Positions 41,493 to 51,741 of a stretch of 58,740 nt of DNA are shown here, in pieces (position 1 is the first letter of the stretch; every line of letters begins with the position of its first letter). Source of the stretch: Acrasis kona (lineage: Eukaryota > Heterolobosea > Eutetramitea > Acrasida > Acrasidae). The translations under genes were made by a program, and so were the position numbers. The notes beneath the pieces were generated by a model. That model made no database searches. It had not been told where the DNA came from and saw nothing but the letters and a program-made list of their open reading frames with translations. The DNA is taken from assembly GCA_026419775.2 (NCBI GenBank), contig JAOPGA020001389.1:1-58740 (forward strand), written 5' to 3'.

Positions 41493-41864
41493 AGTATCAG
41501 AAGTGTTCAATGAATTTTAGGTTTTGTCTATTTTGTAATTTTAATTTTTTGTCAACCAAAAACTTTCAAAAATTAGATCGTGTGTGAAATGAACAGTAAG
41601 TTATATGAGAAGTGTATATAGTAACTAACTTCTTAAGAATGAGGAAATCTTTGCCTGTTGTCTACTGTACAGTTTGGTTTAGATTGGATAGGCTCACAAA
41701 ATTTTTTCCTCTGAATCTGTGGTTGGTAATGTGTATTTGCTGTGGCTGCAGTGAAAGAGGAGGAACAGTGTTGTCATTCAACTCTATATTATCTGTCAAT
41801 ATTCAATAAAATGGATGCCTGGTGGCTAGAACCATTAGAACTCCAACTAACAATTCATGGTTTC

Positions 41865-42022
41865 CTACTTTTAACCTGGCCCTCCAAAACCTACACACCT
41901 TGCCTGTAAGGGAAATCTATGCCGTTTTTATTTTGAGCACATGCAAGCCTTTCATCACTACTTTTAACCTGGCTCACCAAAATCTTCAAACCTTGTCATT
42001 AGGGGGAAATCTATGCCAGTTT
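41865..42022. repeat. Two-copy direct repeat, period 93 bases
   Basis: CTACTTTTAACCTGGC starts at 41865 and again at 41958. Similarity continues for about 60 bases each (..CTCCAAAACCT.. against ..CACCAAAATCT..; GGAAATCTATGCCGTTTTT against GGAAATCTATGCCAGTTTT). The copies are diverged by roughly 15%. Confidence 0.8.
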
Positions 42023-42228
42023 TTCATCCTCTATAAACCATCATTAAGGACTTTATTCAAGCCAAAATGCCAAGAATCTGCATTCTAGCCTGCATTCTGT
42101 TTTTGAATGGAAGAATACAGCATCTCTCCTAAAGACTTTTATTCATTACTATAGTGTAACATATGAAGAAAACAAGAAATCAAATTCACTACAATTAACA
42201 ATTTATTAACCAATGTTTTCACTTTTCT

Positions 42229-42330
42229 TGTACGACGTTGTTATTCGAATTGTACAACGTCGAATCGTACAACGTCAAATCGTACAACGTCGAATCGCAC
42301 AACGTCAAATTGTACGAATCGTACAACAAG
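42229..42330. repeat. Array of about 16-base units built on GTACAACGTC
   Basis: Consecutive units read TTGTACAACGTCGAAT, CGTACAACGTCAAAT, CGTACAACGTCGAAT and CGCACAACGTCAAAT. The array opens with CTTGTACGACGTTG and closes with CGTACAACAAG, so its two ends are partly inverted relative to each other (the motif GTACGACGTTGT against ACAACGTC). Confidence 0.85.
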
Positions 42331-42559
42331 TTCATTATTGTAAATTAACATAACCAATAAAAAGCCTCCCCATTCTTTCCTTTTTGAATTAATTCATTGT
42401 CAAGTCGTTCTGAATAGTCTCAAAAACTGTCATTAAGTCGAGAAAAAAGAAGTTGGTGGATAAACAATAAACATAATACTTTTTTTACTCAATATTGCCA
42501 CTAAAATGTATGTTCCATCATTAATGTGACTTTTTCTTAACCTTCCGTTCTTTATTTCC

Positions 42560-43240
42560 TCATTTTGATGTTTTACTGTCATCCTCGCCAACTTTCAATT
42601 TCCTGTAGCCATGTTTTTTTTGACAAAAAAACAGTTGGTACAAGAAGGAGAGGCAACCGCGAAGCACACAATGTTTTTTACGCAGATCCTCCGCTTTGTT
42701 ATAAATTGAAATACAGTCCAAACCAAAGTGTGCGTAACGATTAAAAACATTCCACCTATCCTTCTCTAACCATACATTTTTCATGCTCCCTTCTTCTTCT
42801 TCTATTTTTTCTAGCCTGCATATTGCAATTAAACCTTTTTGTTAGATGCTAATTACACTCATCCACTTACTTATAACTCTCTTTGTTGCCATAAACTCTG
42901 AGTTTGGAAAATCATACTCTTTTAATATCTTAATTAGTTCTATGAAGGAGAATACGGAGAGGTCGTCAAATTTGCTTTCGTCCATCTCTTTATAGAAACA
43001 TTCATGCATTTTAACAACCTCTCCATGATAGCGCGTGAAGTGTGTATTTGGGAGACCCTGTCTTTTCTGATGCCTCCTCGCCATCTTTAAAGCTTCTTTA
43101 AAACTGATGCTTTCTAAACCGTCATATATCTTCATCTGGCTCACATCTTGTTTTAACTCATCATCAAGCTTAATGGAGAGATCGAATAATTGAGGAAGCG
43201 CAACAACCCCCAACTTATAACCCTCACTATCAAAATTCAT
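42560..43240 (-). CDS. Uncharacterised two-exon gene
   Basis: An ORF from ATG 43240 (SISFKEALKMARRHQKRQG, FSFIELIKILKEYDFPNS) ends at 42842. A second open frame runs 42784-42560 (MKNVWLEKDRWNVFNRYAHF). Splicing GTGGATGAGTG...ATATGCAG between them joins ATKRVISK to LEKIEEEEGSMKNVW in frame, giving about 220 residues. A GTAAGT a few bases upstream is an alternative donor but does not keep frame. The protein is charged and helical, and I do not recognise it. It starts 20 bases from the LINE ORF1 on the other strand, so it may be host or element-derived. Confidence 0.4.
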
Positions 43241-43259
43241 TGATTATTACAATAAGGGG

Positions 43260-43886
43260 ATGGTTGTAAAATGTTGTAAGGCGGCAACCTGGTTCAAATG
43301 GGTTACCGTTACGGACCAGGACGGCTTCAGGTATAGAGAGAAAATAGCAAGTATCAGAATAAAAAAACATAGAAGAAAGACCAAACAACAAGAAAGAAAG
43401 AAAAACTATGGGAAAACCAATAAATGCGAAGTTAGAAAAATAGTTGCAAATCATACAATTCAATTCCAGACTATACCCAAAGAAACATCAATCTGGGATA
43501 TCGCATGTCCGAAACATCCTTTGCACCGAAAAGACGCCCCAGATAAAGCTATCATTTGCAACCTGCCCGTAAGAGATAGAGACACAAAGATTGAGGCAAC
43601 CAAAATCATTACACGCCCCAAACAGAATAATTCAGTCCAGTCAGAGGATGTTATCTTACAACAAATCATAGACATGATAAGAGAGATAAAAAAAGAAGGA
43701 CTAGAACAAGAAAGAGTCCTAAACAACTTACAGGAGAATATCATCGAGATTAACTTTAGACAAGAGAAGATTGAGAGATTAAAATTAAAAAATGTATTAG
43801 CACAGGAAAAGATTGAAACACTACTCCACAAATTCTCAATATTTGAGTCAGCCTCGGACAGCCGAGAGGTTACATTAAAATTATGA
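43260..43886 (+). CDS. LINE ORF1-like coiled-coil protein, 208 aa
   Basis: Basic N-terminal half (RIKKHRRKTKQQERKKN) and a C-terminal coiled coil with heptad spacing (ILQQIIDMIREIKKEGLEQE and LKNVLAQEKIETLLHKF). No CCHC knuckle or RRM is evident. The last codons TTATGA contain the ATG of the endonuclease ORF, giving a 4-base ATGA overlap as in LINEs that re-initiate ORF2 after ORF1 termination. It presumably packages element RNA. Confidence 0.6.
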   Translation: MVVKCCKAATWFKWVTVTDQDGFRYREKIASIRIKKHRRKTKQQERKKNYGKTNKCEVRKIVANHTIQFQTIPKETSIWDIACPKHPLHRKDAPDKAIICNLPVRDRDTKIEATKIITRPKQNNSVQSEDVILQQIIDMIREIKKEGLEQERVLNNLQENIIEINFRQEKIERLKLKNVLAQEKIETLLHKFSIFESASDSREVTLKL

Positions 43887-44554
43887 AAGAACTCCGAACG
43901 ATAACAGTCTGCGGATGGAACATGCAAGGTGGTCTCATAAAATCAAATTCAGAAATTAATACAACCAATACAAATGAAATCAAACTTTTCATGAAAACAC
44001 ATAAAATAGATATCCTGGCATTATCGGAAACCCACACCCACCCAGGAGACATCATCAAAATACAGAAGGATTTCAATAAGAGCAAGGTAATACTGGCCCC
44101 TGTTCCGGAGAACGGGCAAAGAAAGCACGGTGCTGGTTTGATAATCAACTCACAAATTATAACCAATGTGATCCGAACAGAATCTTCAGACATTCCAGGA
44201 AGAGCAATGTTGGCATCACTGGTAATCCATAACAGACCAACCACCATTATATCAATATATTTACCCACATCCCACGAAAACAATAACTCAGACGACGAAA
44301 GTAAAGAGATAGAGGAACAGATAAAAAGCTGGATACATACAGCCGATAAATTATCCCACGATATAATTATTATTGGCGACTTCAACGTTGATCTAGCCAA
44401 AGAGTGTCCTAGAGCTCATAGGTTGAATACCATTGCAACGATGTACAATATGAATATTGCCTTCGAAAAAACTCCCACTGAAGTTCGAGAGGATGCATTG
44501 ATAATTGTATATATAGACTCCCAAACACCTCATGCTTCAAAAGGTACAGCTTAA
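43883..44554 (+). pseudogene. LINE ORF2 part 1: apurinic-type endonuclease
   Basis: N-terminal strand CGWNMQGG, the catalytic Glu in ILALSETHTHPGD, GAGLIIN and the IIIIGDFNVDL Asp/Asn motif identify an exonuclease-endonuclease-phosphatase fold that nicks target DNA. The frame is lost after about 44,500. The plus-one frame carries on with NTSCFKRYSLNQNLPKTSSH followed by SAIFIEYKI, the expected end of the domain. Confidence 0.8.
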
Positions 44555-44748
44555 ACCAAAACCTGCCAAAGACGTCTTCACACTCCGCCATTTTCATAGA
44601 ATACAAAATCAAAAGATTCAATGGTTCCAACAACCCAGTATACGAACTAAATGAGGAAGAGGTACAGAACATAAACAACAACGTAGAAGCCATTATTAAA
44701 AATAACTTTGTAAATGACACTAAAACAACACTCGGAGACCTCATCAAA

Positions 44749-45336
44749 TTGTGGACGGAAGAGCTAAAAAATTATAAACCAAAGGAAATTAATGGTACGA
44801 AAAGAGATTACGCTTTTGACAGTCCAGAAGCGAGAAACATCAGATTCACCATGGATCAGGTGTATCAAGCGAAGAAATTATTAAGAGATAATACTACAAA
44901 CATAGAATATGACAGAAACTACAAAATCATCCGAGAAGCAGGGGAGCACGTTGGTATCACTATATATAGCACAAACATAAAAGACATAAAAGCAGTCGCA
45001 TGGATCATCTACCTCAGATATAGGGACCAACTCAGAGAAGTAATTGATAGAATGGCCGAAGAACACAAAAACAGCTGGGAGAGAGAATATAAAAACAATA
45101 GCAAAGTCCAATGGCAATGTATTAAAAAACCGAGACAGCAATACAAACTTTTCTCAATCAATAAACAAAATGGACTAGTGACTAATGATGCCCAAGAGGT
45201 AATTGACACCATACAAAAATCATTTTCGGAGAGATATAAAAATGACGAACCCCTTCCAAACCTACCTAGAAGATTTCGCAGATTACTCAAGAAGACATCT
45301 AGAAAATGGAACAAAAAAAATAATTACTCATTTTAA
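44749..45336 (+). pseudogene. LINE ORF2 part 2: linker between endonuclease and RT
   Basis: Helical, charged linker (RYRDQLREVIDRMAEEHKNS, IQKSFSERYKNDE) that continues a frame open from about 44,521. It overlaps the RT frame at 45,203-45,336, so the switch lies in this overlap, possibly at the A8 run 45,312-45,319. Confidence 0.6.
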
Positions 45337-46219
45337 TAGCCCTTTCACGACCAAGGACATCTTAATCGCCCTATCAAACGGAAGTAAAACTGCAGGGCTC
45401 GATGGAATCCCAAAAAAATTAATTCTGAAGGCGAAACCTTTCACACTCAAGATAATTCGTGACTCCTTCACAAATATTTTGAGAGGAAAAGAAATGTTCC
45501 CAGAGGAATGTAGAAAAGCATACGTGTCCCTAATACCAAAAAGTGACAATTACAAAGACCGACTAGATATTATTAATTTTCGTCCTATTGCAGTCCTACC
45601 CCTTATTTACAGAGTCTTTATGCGACTATACAACGAAAGATTAACAGAAGCTATAAATCAAATGAAGATTCAATCCCCCAGTCAAAGAGGTTTTCTTAAA
45701 GGATCTTGTACCTCCGATTTGGCAGCTGCACTTGCTAACGGCATGACCGACTCACTGAGTAGGAAGAAGAATATGTTTATAGCTTTAATAGACTTCTCCG
45801 ATGCCTACGGCAGTGTAAACCATGATAAGCTCATACAGATCCTAGAACTATTAAAAATTCCAACGCAAATACAAAACACCATAAAAAATTTCTACTTAGG
45901 GCACATGATAAGAATCCGAACAGGTTACGGACTGACTAATGAAATCCATATCGGAAAAGGAGTCCCACAAGGTGATCCTCTGTCCCCTATTATTTTCAAC
46001 TTATATACTGAAATCATAAGCAGAGCAATAGAAGCTGCTAAAACAGCTTATATCACAAGAAATAAAGTCCCTATCTCTATTCTAGGATATGCAGATGATC
46101 TCACTATAGTGACCAGCTCGAATAAAAACAGAAACAAAGCATTGAATATCCTCGAAAGAATAAGCAAGTCTCAAGGGCTCAGAATTAATATGAAAAAGAG
46201 CATCTGTAACTATAAATGA
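45203..46219 (+). pseudogene. LINE ORF2 part 3: reverse transcriptase
   Basis: RT motifs in order: SKTAGLDGIPKKLI, FRPIAVLPLIYRVFMRLYN, SQRGFLKGSCTSDL, FIALIDFSDAYGSVNHDKL (first catalytic Asp), GKGVPQGDPLSPIIFNLY, ILGYADDLTIVT (YADD) and GLRINMKKS. A TGA at 46,217 ends the frame. The same frame continues beyond it with FRFLGFQMSYYQ, the RT thumb region, so this is a point nonsense mutation or error. Confidence 0.9.
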
Positions 46220-46349
46220 GAGAATGGGAAACTAATCGATGATCAAAGAAAGTGGAAGCAAATGGAAACATTAGAAAACCGTACTGATGCTTTTCGATTC
46301 CTAGGATTTCAAATGAGCTATTACCAAGCCGGGGGTCTAAACTGTAAGA

Positions 46350-46459
46350 ACATTAAGGAAAGGAATAAATTATCGAAACTCAATCTCTATAAAGTCCACC
46401 CAAAACATTAAGGAAAGAAATAAATTATCGAAACTCAATCTCTATAAAGTCCACCCAAA
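46350..46459 (+). repeat. 55-bp tandem duplication inside the LINE
   Basis: Copies at 46,350-46,404 and 46,405-46,459 begin ACATTAAGGAAAG and end AGTCCACCCAAA, with one mismatch (G/A). The length is 55 bases, not a multiple of three, so it shifts the ORF2 frame. Confidence 0.95.
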
Positions 46460-46472
46460 AACTGCCATAAAC

Positions 46473-47414
46473 ATGATTAATGGAATGGCCAATAGTTGTA
46501 CTAGATACTTTACACAAATGGGGCACTTTAATGAATCAGGATTAACGAACATTGACAAATCAGTCAATGCTGCAGTACGGAGATCCATAGGAGCTAACTC
46601 CACAACCCCTACAGTCCTGTTACAACGAGAGATAATACATGGAGGGGCTGGAGTAAAAACAGCCAAAGAGATTGCGTATACCACCCAATGTATGCAATTG
46701 ATCAAGTCAGCTAACAACCTATACGACATTACAAAAAAAACCACTGTTGGTGAACTCAAAAGGGCACCGTCAAACCCGAAATCTAGTTCAAGAAATAAAA
46801 TATGGGCCGCGTTAGGTAGATGCCAACAATTCAATCTCAGGCTGGTAAGAGGGTGCGATAAAAGAAGTGTTGAATTTCCAAAAAATCTACCTCAAACAAA
46901 TAAAATAAGACAATACCTAGGAAAACCGCCGGTGAGTAACCCAAACAACATCTATTATGCATGGATAGATGGATCATTTGAATTCTCCAATAAGACAGCA
47001 GGAGGTGGAATAATATATCTTGACGAGAATGGAAAAGAACTCGGTACGGTTAAATTTTAAATCCCAGGCATGACCAGCTCCACAACAACAGAAATGGCCA
47101 CTGCTCTGGTTACAATTCTTCAAACACCAAAGCACTCCAAATTATATATAAAAGTGGATAAGACTGCCAGCCGTATGAAAGAAAACACGAAGGAGTGTGG
47201 ACTATTGGGAAAAACATTCTGGAACATTGCTAAAAAAAGAGAAATTGAAGTTAAACTCGAATGGGTTAAGGGTCACGCGAACCATACATTGAATTTGAAA
47301 GCAGACGATATATGCAATGAAGGATGGATCTCAGGAAAAGAGATAGACTTGGTCTACATCGTTAGAAAATATTACAAAAAATTTGTCTGGCTTCATGAAG
47401 GAAACATTTGTTAA
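46473..47414 (+). pseudogene. LINE ORF2 part 4: RNase H domain with internal stop
   Basis: A single frame is interrupted by one TAA at 47,058-47,060. Before it, YYAWIDGSFEFSN and GGGIIYLDENGKEL give the first RNase H strand and Asp. After it, TTTEMATALVTILQTP (Glu), SKLYIKVDKTAS (Asp), EVKLEWVKGHANHTLNLKAD (His and final Asp) complete the four-acid site. Confidence 0.8.
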
Positions 47415-48055
47415 ATATTCAAAAAGTCATACATGACCAAATACAAGCTGATTTGGAAAATACATCACATGATAAGAATTTCTCCCCCGCAATACCGCAG
47501 ATAACCGGCCACACAGGATACACAAAAGACATTTGGAATTATAATTTAGAGAACAAACACTGCAGAAATCTTATAAAAGCCAGATTAGATGGGTTCATCA
47601 ACCACAACTATAATAAATCTCTCAAGAAATGCCCAGACTGCGATGAGGATTTCACTTTGTTACATAGAGCCTCGGAATGTCACCAAACTAAACACATCTT
47701 CAAAGAAGCGGGCAGAACCATACAAGAGATACTATGGAAATATGGTTGTAGCAAGATTCCAATGTTTTTTGACGACTCCAATCTTATAACCGAATACAGA
47801 CATGACATTAAAAAACATTTTATGATTAGGATCCGTGGAACAATTACCGGTAGAAATTGGAAATGTATAAAGAATTTCATATTTAAAAAGTTAGGAACTT
47901 TACAAAACGATCAAGGGTCAACCTTGATTCACACGACAGACATGGTGGATACTCCAACCAAGTTACTCTCCAGGAATATCAACGGGAAGCTCAAACTACA
48001 CCTCGCGCTAAAGGATCTCAAGAACGAGATGAACATTGACAAGGCCAGGAGATGA
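47408..48055 (+). pseudogene. LINE ORF2 part 5: C-terminal zinc-knuckle region
   Basis: Contains CPDCDEDFTLLHRASECHQT, a C-x2-C-x8-H-x4-C knuckle typical of LINE C-termini, and a basic helical end. It lies in a different frame from the RNase H part. Confidence 0.7.
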
Positions 48056-49221
48056 GGCCCTCCTCCATAAAAACCTTTTCCCATACTCAGTTACCTTTGG
48101 ATCTAAAACAAACTCTAGAGATGCAGGAGTAGCCATTATTGTCCACCCAGTCCGTACATTATCAGACTAATTCACAACCACATAGCAAGATATACCCTCC
48201 TCTGCGTTAAGGCTCTATAAACTCAAAATGGGAAGTTAAATCTCTTTGAACATATTCACCTTTTTAGACAAAGGAGATACCAAACATCTATACACACACC
48301 AAACACATATTGACAAAAATACACTAAAATTACTCAACTAGACCTAAAAATACGTACACACGATATAAATAAACCCCACGAACATAAATACCAAAACATC
48401 ACGAACATCGAAAAACAAACAAAACAAAAACCAACTAAAACATGCCGAATAAAGCACGAAGACAACCCCAAACAAAAGGACCAGGCCCTAAATGCAAATC
48501 GATCCTACACCGCAGTTAAAGATCTCAACGAGTTCCTCCAAAACTCAAACCACTCACTAATCCAAAATGGATGCAGTGTGTTTAAAAACTAAATATATGA
48601 ACACCACCTTCGAATGTGGATCAAATTTCAAAAGCAGTCCAATCCGATCCGAAGAACAAGAAGACCAACACGACAAGAAGAAAAAGAAGAAGCGAGTGAG
48701 GGAGCCAGTCCCGCTAGGAAAAGGAAGAGGGAAACGTCCGGCAGTCGAACGTGCACCTTTGGAAGACCGAGAAGTCCTCGGCCCCCAAAAAATCTCATAC
48801 TTGCTACGATCCGGGGAGCATTCAAAGTAGACTGGCGTGGTACGGGACCCTACGTCAAGATGACACTGTCCTTCGACCCTTTGGGATGATGACGCTTTTC
48901 GTTTACACGACACTTGTACCCAATAAACCTATATATTTATTATTTTTATTATTATTTTAAAAAGCACAGAACGAACGAGGAGAGCAAAAAAAAGGGTTAA
49001 AAAGGCTGTGAAAGATTTCGTAACGGCGAAAAAACACATTTTAGAAGAACTCGCAGAATGTATTAAAAAATGTATGGTTACCTTCCCAATAAAGACTAAC
49101 GACCAAATAACCATTAATTTGGGCGCCCAACCATAATGTTATAAACCAACCTAACTAACCGTTTGATAAATTTCGCAAAAACAAAAGCAAACACAAACTA
49201 CAGTACTGTAACCCAAACAAA
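48056..49221. other. LINE 3' flank and leader of the next ORF
   Basis: 1166 bases without a credible gene. Overlapping ORFs near 48,557-48,960 are on both strands, low-complexity (poly-Lys/Arg-Glu) and shadow each other. ATTATTTTTATTATTATTTT lies at about 48,939-48,958. Confidence 0.4.
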
Positions 49222-50358
49222 ATGAGCGCAGGAGATTTTTCATCCAAGTACAAGGATACCATTATGCCAATGAAACCAACCGGGACCTTAATTGAATTCA
49301 ACAAAACCAGGATCACCATCAAAGATTTGAACCTAGACAGCGACCACATCCCCATTGTACCATGGTCCAAGATCGAGGAGATGTTTGGCGACGATAACAT
49401 AGTGTACAAATTCTACGATGAGAAAACAAGCTCGGTAGTTCTATATTGGGACAACCTGGAAACAGCGATTTCCAAAAGTGACACAGTTGACAAGAATGAA
49501 AATTGGCTAACAGTCTACGACAAAGGACGTCCTGAGGAGAAGGCGGTCATCATCTCACCTAGAGATGATATACCTCATACTACCCTCCTCTTCTGGCTAA
49601 AGAAAAAACTCTATAAGAACAACAAAAAAGCCATCACACACTGGAGGTACTGGTACGATTTTGAATCTAAAAAAAATAAGGTGATAGTCCATGTAGGCAA
49701 GGACGTGGACACAAAGAAAATTCTTGGGGAACACAAGGTGGAAAACGCCAACTTCACGGTTGAAGAATTTGCTAACATCGCGGGAAAAGCCAGACAAAGT
49801 AACGGGTCTTCCAGCCTACAGGGGCTAGACCGTGGGTTAAATTTCTTTCCGAAATTCATAAAAATACAAGTAGTTCAAGCAGCCATAACGGAGGTCAACG
49901 TGGCTTTAAATGTCATGTACAATGACAAAGTTCACGCAGACATCCGCTTCGCCAACAACAAGAAAACAGGTGGGAGATTCGGCTTTATAAACATTACCGG
50001 ATTGACGACCAATGAAAAAGAAGAGATTAAGATCAGGGAGCAGCTATTCCTCCAACTTTCAGACAAGGAAGACATAACTTTAATCCCTTGGAAAGAGATG
50101 GCAGACAAGAACAACAACAACAACACCGGATCCAGAGGTCCAAAACAAAGCAACAACAACAACAACAACACGAATGAGGGAGCACTGAAAGACATTCTGG
50201 CGGAACTAAAGGACATTAAAACCGACCAAAATTCCATGAAAGGTCAAATCAAAGACTGCACCTCCACTATCAAAGAACTTTCAGATCACTTCTATCAGTT
50301 CCTGTACATCTATTTCTGTGAACTTCTTGATCGAGTTCGAATCTTGTGCTCCAGGTAA
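49222..50358 (+). CDS. Orphan element protein with Asn-rich linker, probably truncated, 378 aa
   Basis: ATG 49222 in context AACAAAATGAGC. Beta/alpha mixed N-terminal region (ITIKDLNLDSDHIPIVPWSK, HWRYWYDFESKKNKVIVHVG), an Asn-repeat linker (MADKNNNNN, KQSNNNNNNTNEG) and a short coiled coil (LKDILAELKDIKTD, GQIKDCTSTIKEL). After about 50,280 the frame runs antisense through the next minus-strand ORF, so the native C-terminus is probably lost. It resembles a LINE ORF1 in layout (globular, linker, coiled coil), but I do not recognise it. Confidence 0.45.
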   Translation: MSAGDFSSKYKDTIMPMKPTGTLIEFNKTRITIKDLNLDSDHIPIVPWSKIEEMFGDDNIVYKFYDEKTSSVVLYWDNLETAISKSDTVDKNENWLTVYDKGRPEEKAVIISPRDDIPHTTLLFWLKKKLYKNNKKAITHWRYWYDFESKKNKVIVHVGKDVDTKKILGEHKVENANFTVEEFANIAGKARQSNGSSSLQGLDRGLNFFPKFIKIQVVQAAITEVNVALNVMYNDKVHADIRFANNKKTGGRFGFINITGLTTNEKEEIKIREQLFLQLSDKEDITLIPWKEMADKNNNNNTGSRGPKQSNNNNNNTNEGALKDILAELKDIKTDQNSMKGQIKDCTSTIKELSDHFYQFLYIYFCELLDRVRILCSR

Positions 50359-51027
50359 GACATATTCCTTAATATTGATCTCAAGCATTTTACACACCTT
50401 TCGAACAGCCGGCTCGGTCTTTCCACAATTTACAAAGTCTGCATAGACAGCGCGGCTACATTTAAATGTCTTGTCACCAAAATTAAATTCATAATAGGAG
50501 GTCGAATCTTCTTGCCTTGCTCTATGCAACAATTTTGTGACGNGATCGTGCGTCTGTTCAACCATTTCTAGGCGTGACTCTGCCAAATCTTTATACCTCT
50601 CCATATCCTTAAGGGCTTGCTTGTATTTTGCCTTCAGTATGTCATACTGTACAAGTAGCTCCTCGTATCTAACTCTCTTGTTTGGTTGCTCACCAGTACT
50701 TGCAGGTCTCCTTTCATGTGCTGACGAAGATGCAGACGCGGATGTTGATGCAGGTGCTGTAGATGTAGACGCGGATGCAGGCGCGGATGTTGATGCTTGC
50801 TGTTCTNTTATGGATTCAGATGCTTCCATTTCTGTTGATTGGGGCTCTTTTGGATTAGAACTAGTAAGAGCTACAATTGCGCGTTCCTCATCCTCCTCAG
50901 ATATGGTACTTCCTTTAGACTTTGACAAACAAACGTTATCTAGCGTCCAAGTAGTAAAGCTGCCAACTCCTCTCTTCCAACTTCTAACAAACAAAGACAT
51001 GACAAGTATTCCTAGTAGTATCGCCAT
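50281..51027 (-). CDS. Companion ORF of CACTA element 1: Ala/Ser/Thr-rich coiled-coil protein with BEN-like C-terminus, 248 aa
   Basis: ATG 51027 follows 61 bases from the first plus-strand ORF, so the two are divergent. The N-terminus is hydrophobic (MAILLGILVMSLFV). An Ala/Ser/Thr run encoded by imperfect GATGCAGACGCG-type units (50,720-50,800) follows. Then come a nuclear-signal-like PNKRVRYEEL, a coiled coil (ILKAKYKQALKDMERYKDLA) and a compact C-terminal domain (KCSRAVYADFVNCGKTEPAV, VCKMLEINIKEYVL) that might bind DNA. Two ambiguous bases (50,543 and 50,807) lie inside. CACTA elements often carry such a second DNA-binding protein (TNPA-like); that role is inferred from position. Confidence 0.5.
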   Translation of the reverse strand: MAILLGILVMSLFVRSWKRGVGSFTTWTLDNVCLSKSKGSTISEEDEERAIVALTSSNPKEPQSTEMEASESIXEQQASTSAPASASTSTAPASTSASASSSAHERRPASTGEQPNKRVRYEELLVQYDILKAKYKQALKDMERYKDLAESRLEMVEQTHDXVTKLLHRARQEDSTSYYEFNFGDKTFKCSRAVYADFVNCGKTEPAVRKVCKMLEINIKEYVLPGAQDSNSIKKFTEIDVQELIEVI

Positions 51028-51088
51028 TCACGAGAACGAAGCATAGCTCTTCTCAAAAGAGCCGCTCGGATACCCAGAGTTCCAAAAG

Positions 51089-51738
51089 ATGGGGCTCTAC
51101 CAACTAAGAAACGAGACCATGAAGTCGGTGAAGGATTTCTTCAGATTCTTCGTGCTAGCCACCCAGCTGACAACGCTGATTAGTTCGTTCGTCAGTGACT
51201 ACAACTTCAGTGCGGTCCATATCTATGTGGAACTGCACAGCATTCAAGACACTCAGTGTATAATACGCTCAAACAATGGAGAGATTCTGCCGGCAATTTT
51301 GTTGTTGAGAGGGTGCACATCAACATCTTGTTGCATATTGGTTGGAGGTTACAGCTGGATAATGTTGAGTTACAACTATCTAATTTGATGCGATTCTGCA
51401 AGTTCTCTTCAATCTGGATAAAAGTAGATGACGGGTACCATTTTTCTGAAAGGGTTGTGAAATATTTGAATGCTGTTGCTAATGAGATCCGAATTTTCTT
51501 TGAGCTAGGCCGCCAGGATAGAGCCATGGAGATGCTAGGGTACATTAGCCGAGAAACCTGTGAAAATGCGGTACGTCTATTTGTAATGTCCAGGTCCGGT
51601 TATCTCCTCAATGATTTTGGTGAGTGGTCTCATTTAAACAACTACGGTGACTTGAATTGGTCATTTCTCAAAAAGTTGTCAAGGGCAGTCATTAATTGTT
51701 CCAATAGATCAAATGAAAATAACCATATAAGATGCTGA
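51089..51738 (+). CDS. ORF pair upstream of CACTA transposase 1, possibly one frameshifted or spliced gene
   Basis: Frame one (51,089-51,388) starts MGLYQLRNETMKSVKDFFRF. A second frame (open from about 51,253 to 51,738) reads LKQWRDSAGNFVVERVHINI, MRFCKFSSIWIKVDDGYHFS and RLFVMSRSGYLLNDFGEWSH. The two join naturally near 51,255 (ELHSIQDTQ to YNTLKQWRDS), which implies a one-base shift or a small intron. The protein is globular and unrecognised. It could be the first exon of the transposase or a separate element gene. Confidence 0.35.
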
Positions 51739-51741
51739 TTG

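Larger units (their letters stand above)
41493..42559. other. Repeat-rich spacer right of the JmjC gene
   Basis: 1067 AT-rich bases with short unsupported ORFs only. It contains a 93-base-period direct repeat and a 16-base-unit array, described separately. It may hold the right end of the 34-41 kb element. Confidence 0.5.
43260..48055 (+). mobile_element. Degenerate non-LTR retrotransposon (LINE) with APE endonuclease, RT and RNase H
   Basis: Domain order is ORF1 coiled coil, APE-type endonuclease, reverse transcriptase, RNase H, C-terminal zinc knuckle. ORF2 is broken: the frame moves at about 44,500-44,520 and about 45,230-45,320 (a run of eight A), stops occur at 46,217-46,219 and 47,058-47,060, a 55-bp duplication at 46,350-46,459 shifts frame, and another shift lies near 47,410. 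The element can no longer make ORF2 protein unless these are sequence errors. RNase H plus APE suggests an I/R1/Tad-like clade, but I cannot place it further. Confidence 0.85.

Noticed and set aside
42229..42330. Short regular repeats that might suggest a CRISPR array
   Set aside because: Units follow each other without unique spacers and the DNA is eukaryotic; it is a simple tandem array.
43460..44400. Minus-strand Cys/Ser-rich ORFs opposite the LINE
   Set aside because: Antisense of the ORF1 coiled coil and endonuclease frames, which carry clear domain motifs.
48557..48960. Overlapping Lys/Arg/Glu-rich ORFs on both strands
   Set aside because: Mutually antisense low-complexity frames with no family resemblance; probably untranslated element flank.
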